Below are positions 9,770-18,828 of a stretch of DNA of 64,000 nucleotides, piece by piece. The position numbers and the translations under genes were made by a program. Every line of letters starts with the position of its first letter. Position 1 is the stretch's first letter. The notes beneath the pieces were generated by a model. The model had not been told where the DNA came from. It did no database searches and worked only from the letters and a program-made list of their open reading frames with translations. Source of the stretch: Halomonas sp. I5-271120 (lineage in GTDB: Bacteria > Pseudomonadota > Gammaproteobacteria > Pseudomonadales > Halomonadaceae); contig NZ_CP130701.1 in the NCBI RefSeq assembly GCF_030553075.1, positions 372,001-436,000 of the forward strand. The letters are read 5' to 3'.

Positions 9770-10330
9770 TCAGGCTCCCTGCTTGGTGGTGGTCGATATG
9801 GCGGTCGGATCGGCAGCCGGCGGCTCCTCGGCCCAATAACCCGGCCGATTCGGGCAGTAACTGCGAATCACCAACACATCGGAGACGGCATCAAACATCA
9901 GCGACTGCTGGTAGGTGACCAATTCGGCCTTCGGCATCTTGCCGACCACGCCCGTGTACCACGCCGACAGCAAACGATTGGCCACGCTGCGATGCGCCGT
10001 TGTCAGGCTGACCGTGTCTGCCTGAAAGGCCTCATCCAGGTAAGCGAGATCGTCATCGAGTGTGACCCAGTGACGCGACAGCACCTCGAAGAGCCGTTTG
10101 CCCTGCTCTTCATCGAGACCAGCTCGCGTGGTCAGTTGGCGCGACAAGCGCATGAAACGTTCAAAGGGGGCATCCGCCTCATTCCCCTGCTGAGCCAGCG
10201 CCAGGCCGGGCATCAAGGGAATGGCGCCGACGCCCAGGGAATGCTTGAGCAGGCTACGGCGACTTAGCGCGAGCCGCGATGCGGGGCCGTCGCTCGAGGC
10301 AAGCGGCATATCGCCAGACGAGGTCGTCAT
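9770..10330 (-). CDS. Tat-exported small (gamma) subunit of the flavin dehydrogenase complex
   Basis: 186 residues beginning MTTSSGDMPLAS. The twin-arginine signal SRRSLLKHSLGVG is followed by a hydrophobic stretch and a likely cleavage site after LALA. The remainder fits the sugar/gluconate dehydrogenase small-subunit family, which chaperones and co-exports the flavoprotein. It is first in the operon small subunit, GMC subunit, cytochrome c. An AGGACGACAGG purine run just ahead of the ATG at 10330 supports this start over the upstream one at 10381. Confidence 0.88.
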   Translation of the reverse strand: MTTSSGDMPLASSDGPASRLALSRRSLLKHSLGVGAIPLMPGLALAQQGNEADAPFERFMRLSRQLTTRAGLDEEQGKRLFEVLSRHWVTLDDDLAYLDEAFQADTVSLTTAHRSVANRLLSAWYTGVVGKMPKAELVTYQQSLMFDAVSDVLVIRSYCPNRPGYWAEEPPAADPTAISTTTKQGA

Positions 10331-10579
10331 CCTGTCGTCCTCTATAAGATGCGGTGGGGAGTACGCGCCGGGTTGACGCATTCAAATAAGGTAGAATTAG
10401 TTAGCATGCTATCAGGAGCTACCAGGAACTTCCATTATCCCGAGCTGCCCGGGCGTCGCTTGCGGTCCAGGGTAAGCCAACCGGTTCCCTATACTGCCCC
10501 CCTTACCCCTCTGCCATGATCACTTTAATAACCTTTAGGCAAAATATCCTCTCTGAATCAGGTGACCTACCCGTTACAT

Positions 10580-10595
10580 TGGTTACCGGTAACAT
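10580..10595. promoter_or_regulatory. Candidate GntR-like (LacI-family gluconate repressor) operator
   Basis: The 12-bp perfect palindrome GTTACCGGTAAC (10582-10593) lies in TGGTTACCGGTAACAT, which matches 14 of 16 positions of the E. coli gluconate repressor consensus ATGTTACCGGTAACAT (as remembered, not looked up). It is about 250 bases upstream of the dehydrogenase small-subunit gene and just beyond the stop of epmA. A weaker half-site (CCGTTACATT) lies at 10571-10580. Confidence 0.5.
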
Positions 10596-10601
10596 CGGCC
10601 T

Positions 10602-11576
10602 TCATGCTCGCGGGGTGGCGAAGGCCATCACCTCGGCGACGCTACCCTTGCCAAGCGCCAGTTGAAGCAGCCGGTCGAGACCCAGAGCCACTCCACTGCC
10701 CGAGGGCATGCCTGAGCGAAGCGCCGCCAGCAGACGCTCGTCAACATCCACTTCTGGCTTGCCAAGCGCCCGGCGGGCGATATTGTCCTCGAGGAAACGT
10801 GCCTGTTGTTCGCAGGCGTCGGTCAGCTCGTCATATCCGTTGGCGAGTTCCAGCCCATCGAGATAGACCTCGAAACGCGAGGCCACCCAGGCGCCGTCCT
10901 CCGGGTCCTGGTGGCGCCTGGCCAGCGCGGCCTGGCTGGCCGGGTAGTCGACCACCACGTCCGGCCCTTCGCGGCCAAGGGTCGGCTCGATGGCAAGGCT
11001 CATCAGCAGATCCAGGCAGTCATCTCTCTGCGCATCGGCCATGTCGAGCCCGCCTTGCGTACTGGCCAGACTGCGCAGTGCATCGAGGTCTTCCGTGAAG
11101 GGGTCGATGGCGAGGCCCTCGCGGAAGAGATCGCGGTAGCGGTACCGGCGCTGCGGGCCGGGATTATGGGGCAACACGTCGCGAATCAGAGCATCGGTCT
11201 CGTCGATCAAAGCGGCAAGTGTGAAGCCCGGGCGATACCACTCGAGCATGGTAAATTCGAGGTTGTGGCGCGTGCCCACCTCGCCGTCGCGAAAGCTGCG
11301 GGCGAGCTGGAAGATGGGCCCGCTGCCGGCCGCCAACAAGCGTTTCATGTGGAATTCCGGCGAAGTCTGCAACCACAGTCGCTCTCGGCCTGAGGGCGTC
11401 GTCGCCTCGCAGGACAGGGAGTCGAGATGCACATCGGTGCTGCCGCCATGACCGAGCACCGGCGTGTCGATCTCGAGCACGTCGCGTGCCGCGAAGAAGG
11501 CTCGCACCTTACCAAGCAGCCGGGCACGCTCGCGCAGGGTCGCGATCTCGGCCGAGGGGCGCCAATCGGTTGCCAT
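10602..11576 (-). CDS. epmA: EF-P--(R)-beta-lysine ligase
   Basis: A 324-residue class II lysyl-tRNA-synthetase-like enzyme without the anticodon domain. It adenylates (R)-beta-lysine and attaches it to Lys34 of elongation factor P. Class II motif 2 is seen in FRDGEVGTRHNLEFTMLEWY and motif 3 in GSGVALGLDRLLQL. Length is the same as E. coli EpmA (325). It lies leftward just downstream of efp, separated by an efp terminator. Together with efp and epmB it makes the whole beta-lysylation pathway within 2.9 kb. Confidence 0.95.
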   Translation of the reverse strand: MATDWRPSAEIATLRERARLLGKVRAFFAARDVLEIDTPVLGHGGSTDVHLDSLSCEATTPSGRERLWLQTSPEFHMKRLLAAGSGPIFQLARSFRDGEVGTRHNLEFTMLEWYRPGFTLAALIDETDALIRDVLPHNPGPQRRYRYRDLFREGLAIDPFTEDLDALRSLASTQGGLDMADAQRDDCLDLLMSLAIEPTLGREGPDVVVDYPASQAALARRHQDPEDGAWVASRFEVYLDGLELANGYDELTDACEQQARFLEDNIARRALGKPEVDVDERLLAALRSGMPSGSGVALGLDRLLQLALGKGSVAEVMAFATPRA

Positions 11577-11641
11577 AAAACTCTCCTAAAACGGTACTCA
11601 AGCTGAGCTCCACTTCTACTCAACTTCTGCTCGGAAAACAC

Positions 11642-11670
11642 GAAGGCCACGCCGTATCGGCGTGGCCTTC
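11642..11670 (-). terminator. Intrinsic terminator after efp
   Basis: A 12-bp perfect stem GAAGGCCACGCC / GGCGTGGCCTTC with loop GTATC. On the minus strand it is followed by GTGTTTT, as expected for termination of efp transcripts ahead of epmA. Confidence 0.8.
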
Positions 11671-11748
11671 ATGGAGCTTAATCCATAAGTCTGAATAAGC
11701 AGTCCTAAATAAACAGGTCTGAATAAACAGGGTGGATTCGCGACCGGC

Positions 11749-12315
11749 TCAGGCGCGGGAGACGTAGTCGCCGGAGCGCGTATCGATCTTGAGCACCTCG
11801 CCCTCATTGATGAACAGCGGCACGCGCACCACGGCGCCGGAGGACAGCGTCGCCGGCTTGGAGCCGCCCTGCGCAGTGTCGCCCTTGAGGCCGGGGTCGG
11901 TCTCGGTGACTTCAAGCTCGATGAAATTCGGCGCGGTGACGGTGATGGCGTTGTCGTTCCACAACGTCACGGTGTAGGGCACCTGCTCCTTGAGCCACTT
12001 CTCGGTCTCGGCCAGGGCGCGCTTCTCGACCGCGTACTGCTCGAAGGAGCCATCGGTCTTCATGAAGTACCACATGTCGCCGTCGGAATAGAGGTATTCC
12101 ATTTCCAGCTCGAGGACGTCAGCGGCTTCAAGGGAATCGCCAGACTTGAAGGTGCGCTCCCAGACACGACCGGTCATCAGGTTGCGTAGTTTGACCCGGT
12201 TGAAGGCCTGGCCCTTGCCCGGCTTGACGAAGTCGTTCTCAACGATCGCGCAGGGGTCGCCATCGAGCATCACCTTCAGACCGCCCTTGAATTCGTTGGT
12301 AGAATAGCTCGCCAT
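11749..12315 (-). CDS. efp: Elongation factor P
   Basis: 188 residues, full length, in three beta-barrel domains. The modification loop [10 protein letters not shown] places the target Lys at residue 34, which EpmA decorates with beta-lysine. EF-P relieves ribosome stalling at polyproline stretches. GAGGAATC precedes the ATG at 12315. It diverges from epmB over about 100 bases and is followed by its own terminator before epmA. Confidence 0.97.
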   Translation of the reverse strand: MASYSTNEFKGGLKVMLDGDPCAIVENDFVKPGKGQAFNRVKLRNLMTGRVWERTFKSGDSLEAADVLELEMEYLYSDGDMWYFMKTDGSFEQYAVEKRALAETEKWLKEQVPYTVTLWNDNAITVTAPNFIELEVTETDPGLKGDTAQGGSKPATLSSGAVVRVPLFINEGEVLKIDTRSGDYVSRA

Positions 12316-12415
12316 GATTCCTCACCGATAATTGTTGGTCACGCCGGCCATTTGCCGGACGTGAATCGAAAATGTGACGCGGGCCCAAGCCCTCGCCCTC
12401 TGATAGTGTGTGCGC

Positions 12416-13459
12416 ATGATAACCCGAAGCCCTGCCAATGTGCAGATTGCAAGCGACCTTGCCTCGTCGTCCCCTACATCCACCTCGCCGGCCTGGCAGC
12501 GTCAGCTGGCTGACGTGGTCCGCGACCCCGCCGAACTGTGCCGCCGCCTGGGGCTTGGCGACGAGGCCCTGCCCGGTGCGCGAGACGGCCATGCCCTGTT
12601 CGAGGTGCGCGTACCCGAGGCCTACCTCTCCCGCATCCGCCCGGGCGACCCGGACGATCCGCTGCTGCGCCAGGTACTGCCGCTGGTCGCCGAAACCGAT
12701 GCCGTAGACGGCTTCATCGCCGACCCGCTCGAGGAAGCCGACCACACCCCGCGCCGGGGGCTGATTCACAAGTACGCCGGCCGTGTGCTTCTGATCGCGA
12801 GCCCGACCTGTGCCATCAACTGCCGCTACTGTTTCCGCCGCCACTTCCCCTATCAGGAGAACTCGCCCTCCAGGGCCCAGTGGCAGGCAACCCTCGATTA
12901 CCTGCGCGAGGATGCCTCGATTCATGAGGTGATTCTCTCCGGCGGCGATCCGCTGGCGGCGAGTGATCGCCAGCTCGCCTGGCTGGTCGCACGCCTCGAG
13001 GAGATTCCTCACCTCAAGCGGCTGCGCATCCACACGCGGCTGCCGGTGGTGATTCCAGCCCGCATCGACGAAGCACTGCTCGACTGGCTGGGCAGCACGC
13101 GACTGCAGAAGGTGGTGGTGCTGCACGCCAACCATGCCCAGGAAATCGACGAGCACGTGGCGGCGGCCTGTAAGCGACTCACGGCGTCAGGCGTCACCCT
13201 GCTCAACCAGAGCGTGCTGCTGCGCGGCGTCAACGACAGCGTGGCGGCCCTGGCCGCACTTTCAGAGCGACTCTTCGAGACCGGGGTACTGCCCTACTAC
13301 CTGCATGTGCTCGACCCGGTGAGCGGTGCCGCCCATTTCGACGTGGCCGATGAGGAAGCGCGCTCGCTGGTGGAGGCGCTGCGAGATCGGCTGCCCGGGT
13401 TCTTGATGCCGCGACTGGTGCGTGAAGTGCCCGGCGCCGCCAGCAAGACGCCGCTCTAG
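12416..13459 (+). CDS. epmB: EF-P beta-lysylation protein, lysine 2,3-aminomutase-like radical SAM enzyme
   Basis: Converts (S)-alpha-lysine to (R)-beta-lysine for EpmA. The 347-residue protein has the radical SAM cluster motif CAINCRYCF (about 127-135), followed by the SGGDPL motif for S-adenosylmethionine, and NQSVLLRGVND. There is no C-terminal dimerisation extension of the larger clostridial aminomutase. ATG at 12416 was taken as start; an in-frame GTG six bases upstream is equally possible, and neither has a clear ribosome site. It diverges from efp. Confidence 0.94.
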   Translation: MITRSPANVQIASDLASSSPTSTSPAWQRQLADVVRDPAELCRRLGLGDEALPGARDGHALFEVRVPEAYLSRIRPGDPDDPLLRQVLPLVAETDAVDGFIADPLEEADHTPRRGLIHKYAGRVLLIASPTCAINCRYCFRRHFPYQENSPSRAQWQATLDYLREDASIHEVILSGGDPLAASDRQLAWLVARLEEIPHLKRLRIHTRLPVVIPARIDEALLDWLGSTRLQKVVVLHANHAQEIDEHVAAACKRLTASGVTLLNQSVLLRGVNDSVAALAALSERLFETGVLPYYLHVLDPVSGAAHFDVADEEARSLVEALRDRLPGFLMPRLVREVPGAASKTPL

Positions 13460-13531
13460 CGATTCAAGGCAGATTCACCAGGCATCACGGCGCCAAGCCT
13501 CTGCTCGACCAGCTTCAGCCGCCCAACGAAA

Positions 13532-13561
13532 CGCCCCCGCGACCATTCGGTCGCGGGGGCG
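13532..13561. terminator. Bidirectional terminator between epmB and leuA
   Basis: A perfect 13-bp stem CGCCCCCGCGACC / GGTCGCGGGGGCG with loop ATTC. It is flanked by GAAA on the left and CTGGTTT on the right, and sits between converging genes. Confidence 0.85.
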
Positions 13562-13594
13562 CTGGTTTGCCATCACATTATCGCGTCATACCGA

Positions 13595-15310
13595 TCACTT
13601 CGCCGCCGCCAGGCTGTCCGCCGTGACGTTGGCCGCTACCGGCTCGTCGGCCAGGTGGCGGTTGAGTGCGCCGATCACACCCTTCATGGACGCGGCGGTG
13701 ATGCTCTCGTCAATCCCCACGCCGAAGATCGCCTTCTCGCCGACACGCACCTCGACGTAAGCAATGGCCTCGGCATCGGCGCCCTGCCCGCGGGAATGCT
13801 CGTGATAGTCAATGATCTCGGCATCCACACCGTGAGCCACCAGCGCCTTGATGAAGGCGGCCAAGGGCCCGTTGCCTTCACCGCGGATAGTCTCGCGCTC
13901 GCCCTTGTGCTCGATCAGCGCCTCGAGGTGTACCCGCGGGCTGTCCGGTTCTGAAGACAGACGATGGTTGATCAGACCATAGGGGGCGGCCTTGTCCAGG
14001 TATTCGTCGCTGAAGGCCTGGTAGATCATTTTTGAGGTGATTTCGCGGCCGGTACGATCGGCCACTTCCTGCACGACCTGACTGAATTCGATGGACAGGC
14101 GGCGCGGCAGCTCGATGCCGTGCTCCTGCTCGAGCAGGTAAGAGATACCGCCCTTGCCTGACTGGCTGTTGACGCGGATCACTGCCTCGTAGCTGCGGCC
14201 AACGTCCATCGGATCGATCGGCAGATAAGGCACTTCCCATACCGCATCCGGGTTATCGCGGCGCGCGTTCATGCCCTTCTTGATGGCATCCTGGTGAGAG
14301 CCTGAGAAGGCCGTGAACACCAGATCGCCGACATAGGGGTGACGCGGGTGAACCGGCAACTGGTTGCAGTGCTCGACCTCACGCATGATCGGGGTGATGT
14401 TGGAGAAGTCGAGCGCCGGGTGCACGCCCTGGGTATAGAGATTCATGGCCAGGGTGACGATATCGACGTTACCGGTGCGCTCACCGTTGCCGAACAGGGT
14501 GCCCTCGACGCGATCGGCGCCGGCCATCACGGTCAATTCGGCGGCGGCCACGCCGGTGCCCCGGTCGTTGTGCGGGTGAACACTGACGATCAGGTGATCA
14601 CGGTGGCTGATGTGACGGCAGAACCACTCGACCTGATCGGCATAGTTGTTGGGGGTCGCGCACTCCACCGTCGCCGGCAGGTTAACGATCATCGGCTTCT
14701 CGGCCGTGGCGCCATAGGTCGCCATGACCTCGTCGACGATCTCGACCGCGAAATCCATCTCGGTGGTAGTAAAGAGCTCCGGCGAGTACTGGAAGGTCCA
14801 GTCGGTTTCCGGGGACTCTTCCATGCGCTGACGAATCAGGGCAGTGGCATCGCAGGCGATCTTGATGCAATCGCTCTTGTCGACGTTGAATACCACGCGG
14901 CGAAATACCGGGTCAGTCGCGTTGTACACGTGCACGATGGCCTTCTTCGCGCCCTTCAAGGCCTCGAAGGTCCGGTCGATCAGATGCGGGCGCGCCTGGG
15001 TCAACACCTGGATGGTCACGTCATCCGGCACCAGGTCGTCCTCGATCAGCTCGCGGGCGAAGTCGAAGTCGATCTGCGAGGCGGACGGGAAGCCGATCTC
15101 GATCTGCTTGAACCCCACCTGAACCAGCAGATCGAAGAAACGCTTCTTGCGCTCGAGATCCATCGGATCGATCAGCGCCTGGTTGCCATCGCGAAGGTCA
15201 ACGCTACACCACAGCGGCGGCGTCTCGATGCGCCGGCTGGGCCACTGGCGATCGGGCAGATCAACGGCAACGAAGGGGCGGTATTTACTGGACGGGTCGG
15301 CGAGCATCAT
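13595..15310 (-). CDS. leuA: 2-isopropylmalate synthase
   Basis: First committed step of leucine synthesis: acetyl-CoA plus 2-ketoisovalerate. The 571-residue protein starts [27 protein letters not shown] (metal and catalytic residues) is near 45 and HPHNDRGTG carries the metal histidines. A regulatory LeuA dimerisation domain (about 435-565) binds leucine as feedback inhibitor. The frame is open upstream to 15469, but that part resembles a leader and not the family, so the tandem ATG at 15310 is used. No other leu gene is nearby; the gene stands alone with a roughly 350-base upstream region. Confidence 0.95.
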   Translation of the reverse strand: MMLADPSSKYRPFVAVDLPDRQWPSRRIETPPLWCSVDLRDGNQALIDPMDLERKKRFFDLLVQVGFKQIEIGFPSASQIDFDFARELIEDDLVPDDVTIQVLTQARPHLIDRTFEALKGAKKAIVHVYNATDPVFRRVVFNVDKSDCIKIACDATALIRQRMEESPETDWTFQYSPELFTTTEMDFAVEIVDEVMATYGATAEKPMIVNLPATVECATPNNYADQVEWFCRHISHRDHLIVSVHPHNDRGTGVAAAELTVMAGADRVEGTLFGNGERTGNVDIVTLAMNLYTQGVHPALDFSNITPIMREVEHCNQLPVHPRHPYVGDLVFTAFSGSHQDAIKKGMNARRDNPDAVWEVPYLPIDPMDVGRSYEAVIRVNSQSGKGGISYLLEQEHGIELPRRLSIEFSQVVQEVADRTGREITSKMIYQAFSDEYLDKAAPYGLINHRLSSEPDSPRVHLEALIEHKGERETIRGEGNGPLAAFIKALVAHGVDAEIIDYHEHSRGQGADAEAIAYVEVRVGEKAIFGVGIDESITAASMKGVIGALNRHLADEPVAANVTADSLAAAK

Positions 15311-15660
15311 GGCGTGAACTCCTGGCGCGGGGTGAGTGATGGCGTGCACATACGACGACGCCCCGGCTGCTGAGGGCAGGCCGGGGCGTCGGTCGCGGAA
15401 ATATAGCGGTATACGAACACGCAGCGGTGGCTTCGAGGCATGAAAGCCCAAAAAGAAGCGACGGCGCATACGTTTGTAGACATGTGGCTGACTGACATCT
15501 TGCTACCTCAACGACCTGAACAACTTGGACTCTAAAATGCAACGCGAGGCGTCGCCCGGCGGGCTCAAAGGCCAGCTAGTAGTAGTCGTAGGTCTAGGCG
15601 GAGGTCAAAAGATGTCGTATTCATGTGCCCAAGCAAATCAGGCTGACGAGTGCTTGTCAA
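15311..15660 (-). promoter_or_regulatory. Long leader/promoter region of leuA with candidate attenuator
   Basis: No gene is called here. Reading leftward, it holds an open frame from an ATG near 15483 whose stop (TGA) overlaps the tandem ATG of leuA, and a strong hairpin GACGCCCCGGC / GCCGGGGCGTC (15357-15389) about 45 bases before leuA. Parallel frames include a [14 protein letters not shown] stretch with four leucines. This is the layout of a leader-peptide or coupled control region, but no clear run of T follows the hairpin and no leucine-codon cluster is certain. Confidence 0.3.
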
Positions 15661-16488
15661 CTAGCGATCCCGGGACAGCCCCTCCTCCAACCGAGTGATC
15701 TGCTCGCTCAGGGCCCTGACATCACGACGCAAGGCATGCAGTTCGCCGGCCTCGCCAGTGCCATTCTCGATCTCCATCTGCACGCTTTCCTTCTGCATCA
15801 CGTCGAGCACGATACCGATCATCATATTGAGAAAGATGAACGCAGTCAGGAAGATAAAGGTTAAATAATACAGCCAGCTCCAAGCATACAGCTCTTGGGT
15901 GGCGTACATGACATCGGTCCAATCCTCAAAGGTCGCGATGCGAAACAGTGTCAGCATAGCCACCGAGATGTTGTCCCACAGGAAAGGATCGACGTCATTA
16001 AACAGGAAGCTGCCGAGCGCGGCATAAATGTAGAAAATGATGAACATCAGCAGGGCCACGTAGCCCATGCGGGGAATCGACTTGATCAGCGCCGCCAGCA
16101 GAATGCGCAGCTCGGGAATCATCGATACCAGGCGCAGCACCCGGAAGACGCGCAACAGCCGTGCCAGCAACACCATTTCCGAGTCGTCCAGCGGTATCAA
16201 GCTTGCCACGACAATCAGGGTATCGAAGATGTTCCAGCCGCTCTTGAAGAAGTCCTTGACCGAGCGTTCAGCGGCCAGGCGAATCAGAATCTCGACAAGA
16301 AAGAAAAGCGTCACCGCCCAGTCGAAGTAGTACAGCGCCTGCTCGAAGCGACTAGTCTGTTCTTCATAGGTCTTGGCACCGATCAACAATGCCGAGACGA
16401 GAATGATGGCGATCACGCAGGTCTCGAACAGCTTATTGGCGCGCAGCCGCTCGAAGCGGGCCTGCCAGGTGTTGAAGGGTTCGCTCAT
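15661..16488 (-). CDS. One-domain voltage-gated cation channel (ion transport protein family)
   Basis: 275 residues with six membrane segments. S4 carries repeated arginines (ARLLRVFRVLRLV). The pore loop ATFEDWTDVM holds a selectivity filter, and S6 runs LTFIFLTAFIFLNMMIGIV. A C-terminal coiled coil (about 235-275, LRRDVRALSEQITRLEEGL) would tetramerise it. This is the plan of bacterial sodium channels such as NaChBac, but the filter TFEDW differs from their LESW, so ion preference is open. A longer frame up to 16614 adds a Lys/Ser/Pro-rich tail coded by a 14-bp repeat, and the ATG at 16488 is preferred. In a halophile such a channel could serve motility or pH and ion homeostasis (inference). 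Confidence 0.88.
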   Translation of the reverse strand: MSEPFNTWQARFERLRANKLFETCVIAIILVSALLIGAKTYEEQTSRFEQALYYFDWAVTLFFLVEILIRLAAERSVKDFFKSGWNIFDTLIVVASLIPLDDSEMVLLARLLRVFRVLRLVSMIPELRILLAALIKSIPRMGYVALLMFIIFYIYAALGSFLFNDVDPFLWDNISVAMLTLFRIATFEDWTDVMYATQELYAWSWLYYLTFIFLTAFIFLNMMIGIVLDVMQKESVQMEIENGTGEAGELHALRRDVRALSEQITRLEEGLSRDR

Positions 16489-16519
16489 CGGGGATGGGGT
16501 CTCTTTTCGGGGGCTCTTT

Positions 16520-16561
16520 CTTGGCGACTTTTTCTTGACGACTTTCTCTTGGCGACTCTTT
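16520..16561. repeat. Three tandem copies of a 14-bp unit upstream of the channel gene
   Basis: Copies cttggcgacttttt (16520), cttgacgactttct (16534) and cttggcgactcttt (16548) differ at a few positions. They lie just outside the chosen channel start. If the longer frame is translated, they code its basic tail. Confidence 0.8.
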
Positions 16562-16734
16562 CCAAGGGGCTCGCTACAAGTCGACCTGGTCTGATCGGGC
16601 GTGGGCCTAGGCATTAATCACTGGCCGTCATCGACCATGCTCATCGGCCTTGGGCCTAGCGCCCGCGAGAATAGCACGGGGTCGTGATGGCAATCACAGG
16701 GATACCGTACTTTCCCCCTCTTCTTTCACTCGGC

Positions 16735-16749
16735 GGTATACGATATACC
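16735..16749. promoter_or_regulatory. Palindrome GGTATA-CGA-TATACC upstream of a diguanylate cyclase gene
   Basis: A perfect inverted repeat with 6-bp arms and a 3-base centre, about 65 bases before the ATG at 16815. It lies in the 326-base gap between the channel gene and the cyclase gene, where no other gene is seen. It could be an operator or part of a promoter; no regulator can be named. Confidence 0.3.
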
Positions 16750-16814
16750 ATTCATCAGGCGCCATGAGCCAGTCCACCCCAAGAGGCTTGAACATATGAT
16801 CGAGCGAGTTCGCC

Positions 16815-18494
16815 ATGCCTCATGACAGCTGGCTTCGTTGCGCTGCCGCACTTCATAACGACGTCTACCTGCTGCTAGATCACCAACTGCGGATCAGCGA
16901 ACAGCTGGGCACCCTGACCGATGTAGACACCACGGATCTGTCGGGTCAGATGCTGACTGACTGCGTCGCCCCCGATGGCATGGCGGCTTTGGAGACGACC
17001 CTGTCGGCACTGCTGATACGTCGCCTGCCTGGTGAAGTCACGACGCTCTGGCCCAACGGTAACCAGACGCATTGGAAAGCCATGCCGACGCCGACCGCGG
17101 GGCTGGTGTTAAGCCGGGTACGAGAACGCCAAGCGGGGTTGGGACATGACTCATTGGTGTCGATGATCGATGCCCTGCCAGTCATGGTGGCAAGCATCGA
17201 TAACGAGCTGCGTTACCGCTTCGTCAACGCGAGCTACGAGGCCTTCTTCGGAAAGACCCGTGGCACACTGTGCGGGCAACATATCGAAGTGATCCTCGGC
17301 GAGGCAACGTGGAAGCGGCTGACCCCGTTCTACGAGCGGGTCCTATCCGGCGAACGCGTGCAGTACGAAGAGACCCTACCCTTGAAAGACGGCAGTGTCT
17401 TGGAGTGCCGCGTCCAGTATGTGCCGGACATGGCCGCGGATGGCAGCGTAAAAGGGTTCTTCGCCGCTATCGAGGACGTCAGCGAATACGGCGCCACGAT
17501 ACGTCTACTGAAGCAGATTCATCACATTGTCCACAATCGACCCGACGAGTATGACAGCACTATCGATGACCTCCTGACCCTGGCGCTCGACTTCCTGGGC
17601 CTAGAGATCGGCATCGTCAGCCAAGTCAGCGGCGACATCTACAAGGTGCGTCATGTGGTCAGCCAGCAATCCGGGCTAGAGCCTGGGGCACAGTTTTCCC
17701 TGGGGGAGACGTTCTGCTGCCTGACGCTAGAAGCTGACGATGTGCTGGGCACCGTCCATGCCGGCGAGAACCCGCTTTTTCAGGGCCACCCCTGCTATCA
17801 GCGCTTCCCGCTGGAGAGCTACATTGGCGTCCCGCTGATCATCAACGGCGAAGTGTGGGGCACCCTCAACTTTTCGAGCCCTAAAGCACGACAGATGTCG
17901 TTCACCGCGCTGGAAATCGAGCTGGTGCGCCTGGTCGGCGATGCTGTTGAGCATCTGATCACCAGGTATCTCACCTCTGAACGCTGGGCCAAGGAACGGG
18001 AAGCCATCAACCATCTGGCGCTGACCGATGCGCTGACCGGGCTACCCAACCGCGCTCGAATCGACCGGGCCCTGGATGAAGCCATCACCCGACGCTATGC
18101 CATCAGCTTGGCGATCATCGATATCGACTTCTTCAAGCGTATCAACGACCGTCATGGGCACGACGTTGGCGATCGAGTACTGCGCGGAGTTGCTGACACA
18201 CTGGCGGAAGGCGTACGTGAGGGAGATCTGATCGGTCGACTGGGCGGTGAGGAATTCATGCTGCTGATGCACGCCACTCCCTTGTTTACGGCTCGTCGTG
18301 TAGCGGAACGGCTGCGCCGGGCCGTCGAATCTTTCTCGCTGCCAATGGACCCGGAACCGCCGCTGTCGGTGACCATCAGCCTTGGCCTCACCCAGGGGCG
18401 ACAGGACGACGATGCCGCCAGTCTCTATCAGCGTGCCGATCACGCCCTCTACATGGCCAAGCACCGAGGGCGCAATAGGATCGAAGTACTCTAG
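16815..18494 (+). CDS. PAS-GAF-GGDEF diguanylate cyclase
   Basis: 559 residues with no signal or membrane segment. An N-terminal region (1-105) is followed by a PAS domain (about 110-235, SMIDALPVMVASIDNELRYR), a GAF domain (about 245-390, with CCLTLEADDVLG) and a GGDEF domain (about 395-555). The active site reads GGEEF, and the inhibitory I-site REGD lies five residues before it, so the enzyme should make c-di-GMP and be product-inhibited. The PAS/GAF inputs suggest a small ligand or redox/light signal that cannot be named. It ends at a terminator shared with the converging TIGR02647 gene. Confidence 0.92.
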   Translation: MPHDSWLRCAAALHNDVYLLLDHQLRISEQLGTLTDVDTTDLSGQMLTDCVAPDGMAALETTLSALLIRRLPGEVTTLWPNGNQTHWKAMPTPTAGLVLSRVRERQAGLGHDSLVSMIDALPVMVASIDNELRYRFVNASYEAFFGKTRGTLCGQHIEVILGEATWKRLTPFYERVLSGERVQYEETLPLKDGSVLECRVQYVPDMAADGSVKGFFAAIEDVSEYGATIRLLKQIHHIVHNRPDEYDSTIDDLLTLALDFLGLEIGIVSQVSGDIYKVRHVVSQQSGLEPGAQFSLGETFCCLTLEADDVLGTVHAGENPLFQGHPCYQRFPLESYIGVPLIINGEVWGTLNFSSPKARQMSFTALEIELVRLVGDAVEHLITRYLTSERWAKEREAINHLALTDALTGLPNRARIDRALDEAITRRYAISLAIIDIDFFKRINDRHGHDVGDRVLRGVADTLAEGVREGDLIGRLGGEEFMLLMHATPLFTARRVAERLRRAVESFSLPMDPEPPLSVTISLGLTQGRQDDDAASLYQRADHALYMAKHRGRNRIEVL

Positions 18495-18514
18495 ACCGCC
18501 ATAACCATAATCAA

Positions 18515-18548
18515 ACGCCCCGCCCTGCAGCATGGCGGGACGGGGCGT
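18515..18548. terminator. Hairpin terminator between a cyclase gene and the TIGR02647 gene
   Basis: Arms ACGCCCCG (18515-18522) and CGGGGCGT (18541-18548) pair, with further CCC/GGG pairing inside. It lies between two converging stops with AATCAAA on its left. Confidence 0.7.
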
Positions 18549-18570
18549 GTAATGCGAGACCTGCAGCGGA

Positions 18571-18828
18571 CTAGCTGGCTAGCTTCTCGGTTACTAGGAT
18601 GGTCAGCAAATCCTGAGCGTGCTGGGCGGCTTCGTGACCGAGGCTCGTCAGGTATCCGCCGTCGTCCTGCGTAATCAGGCCCTTGTCATGAAGCCGGCGG
18701 GCAGCCGAAATGGCTTCCGGCGTAGCGTTCGAATGTACCTTGATGCCTTCTTGGGTCGTGGTCAGGTTGAACAGGCCAAGGATCTTCATTTCCTCGAACA
18801 GCTCCGGCGAGAAACGGGATGTGGGCAT
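18571..18828 (-). CDS. TIGR02647 family small protein
   Basis: 85 residues from MPTSRFSPELFEEMK. The central part, with LFNLTTTQEGIKVHS and GLITQDDGGYLTSLG, matches the TIGR02647 family known from Pseudomonas and related gammaproteobacteria, whose function is unknown. The C-terminal region looks like a winged-helix edge (DKGLI-DGGYLT), so a DNA-binding role is possible but unproven. A GTG/ATG further upstream at 18858 adds ten residues not seen in the family. It converges with one diguanylate cyclase gene and diverges from another. Confidence 0.82.
   Translation of the reverse strand: MPTSRFSPELFEEMKILGLFNLTTTQEGIKVHSNATPEAISAARRLHDKGLITQDDGGYLTSLGHEAAQHAQDLLTILVTEKLAS

Noticed and set aside
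15311-15469. Longer LeuA N-terminus from 15469
   Set aside because: The extra 53 residues do not match the family and the tandem ATG at 15310 gives the standard start.
16489-16614. Lys-rich extension of the channel protein
   Set aside because: It is coded by a tandem repeat and precedes a good start; kept only as an alternative.
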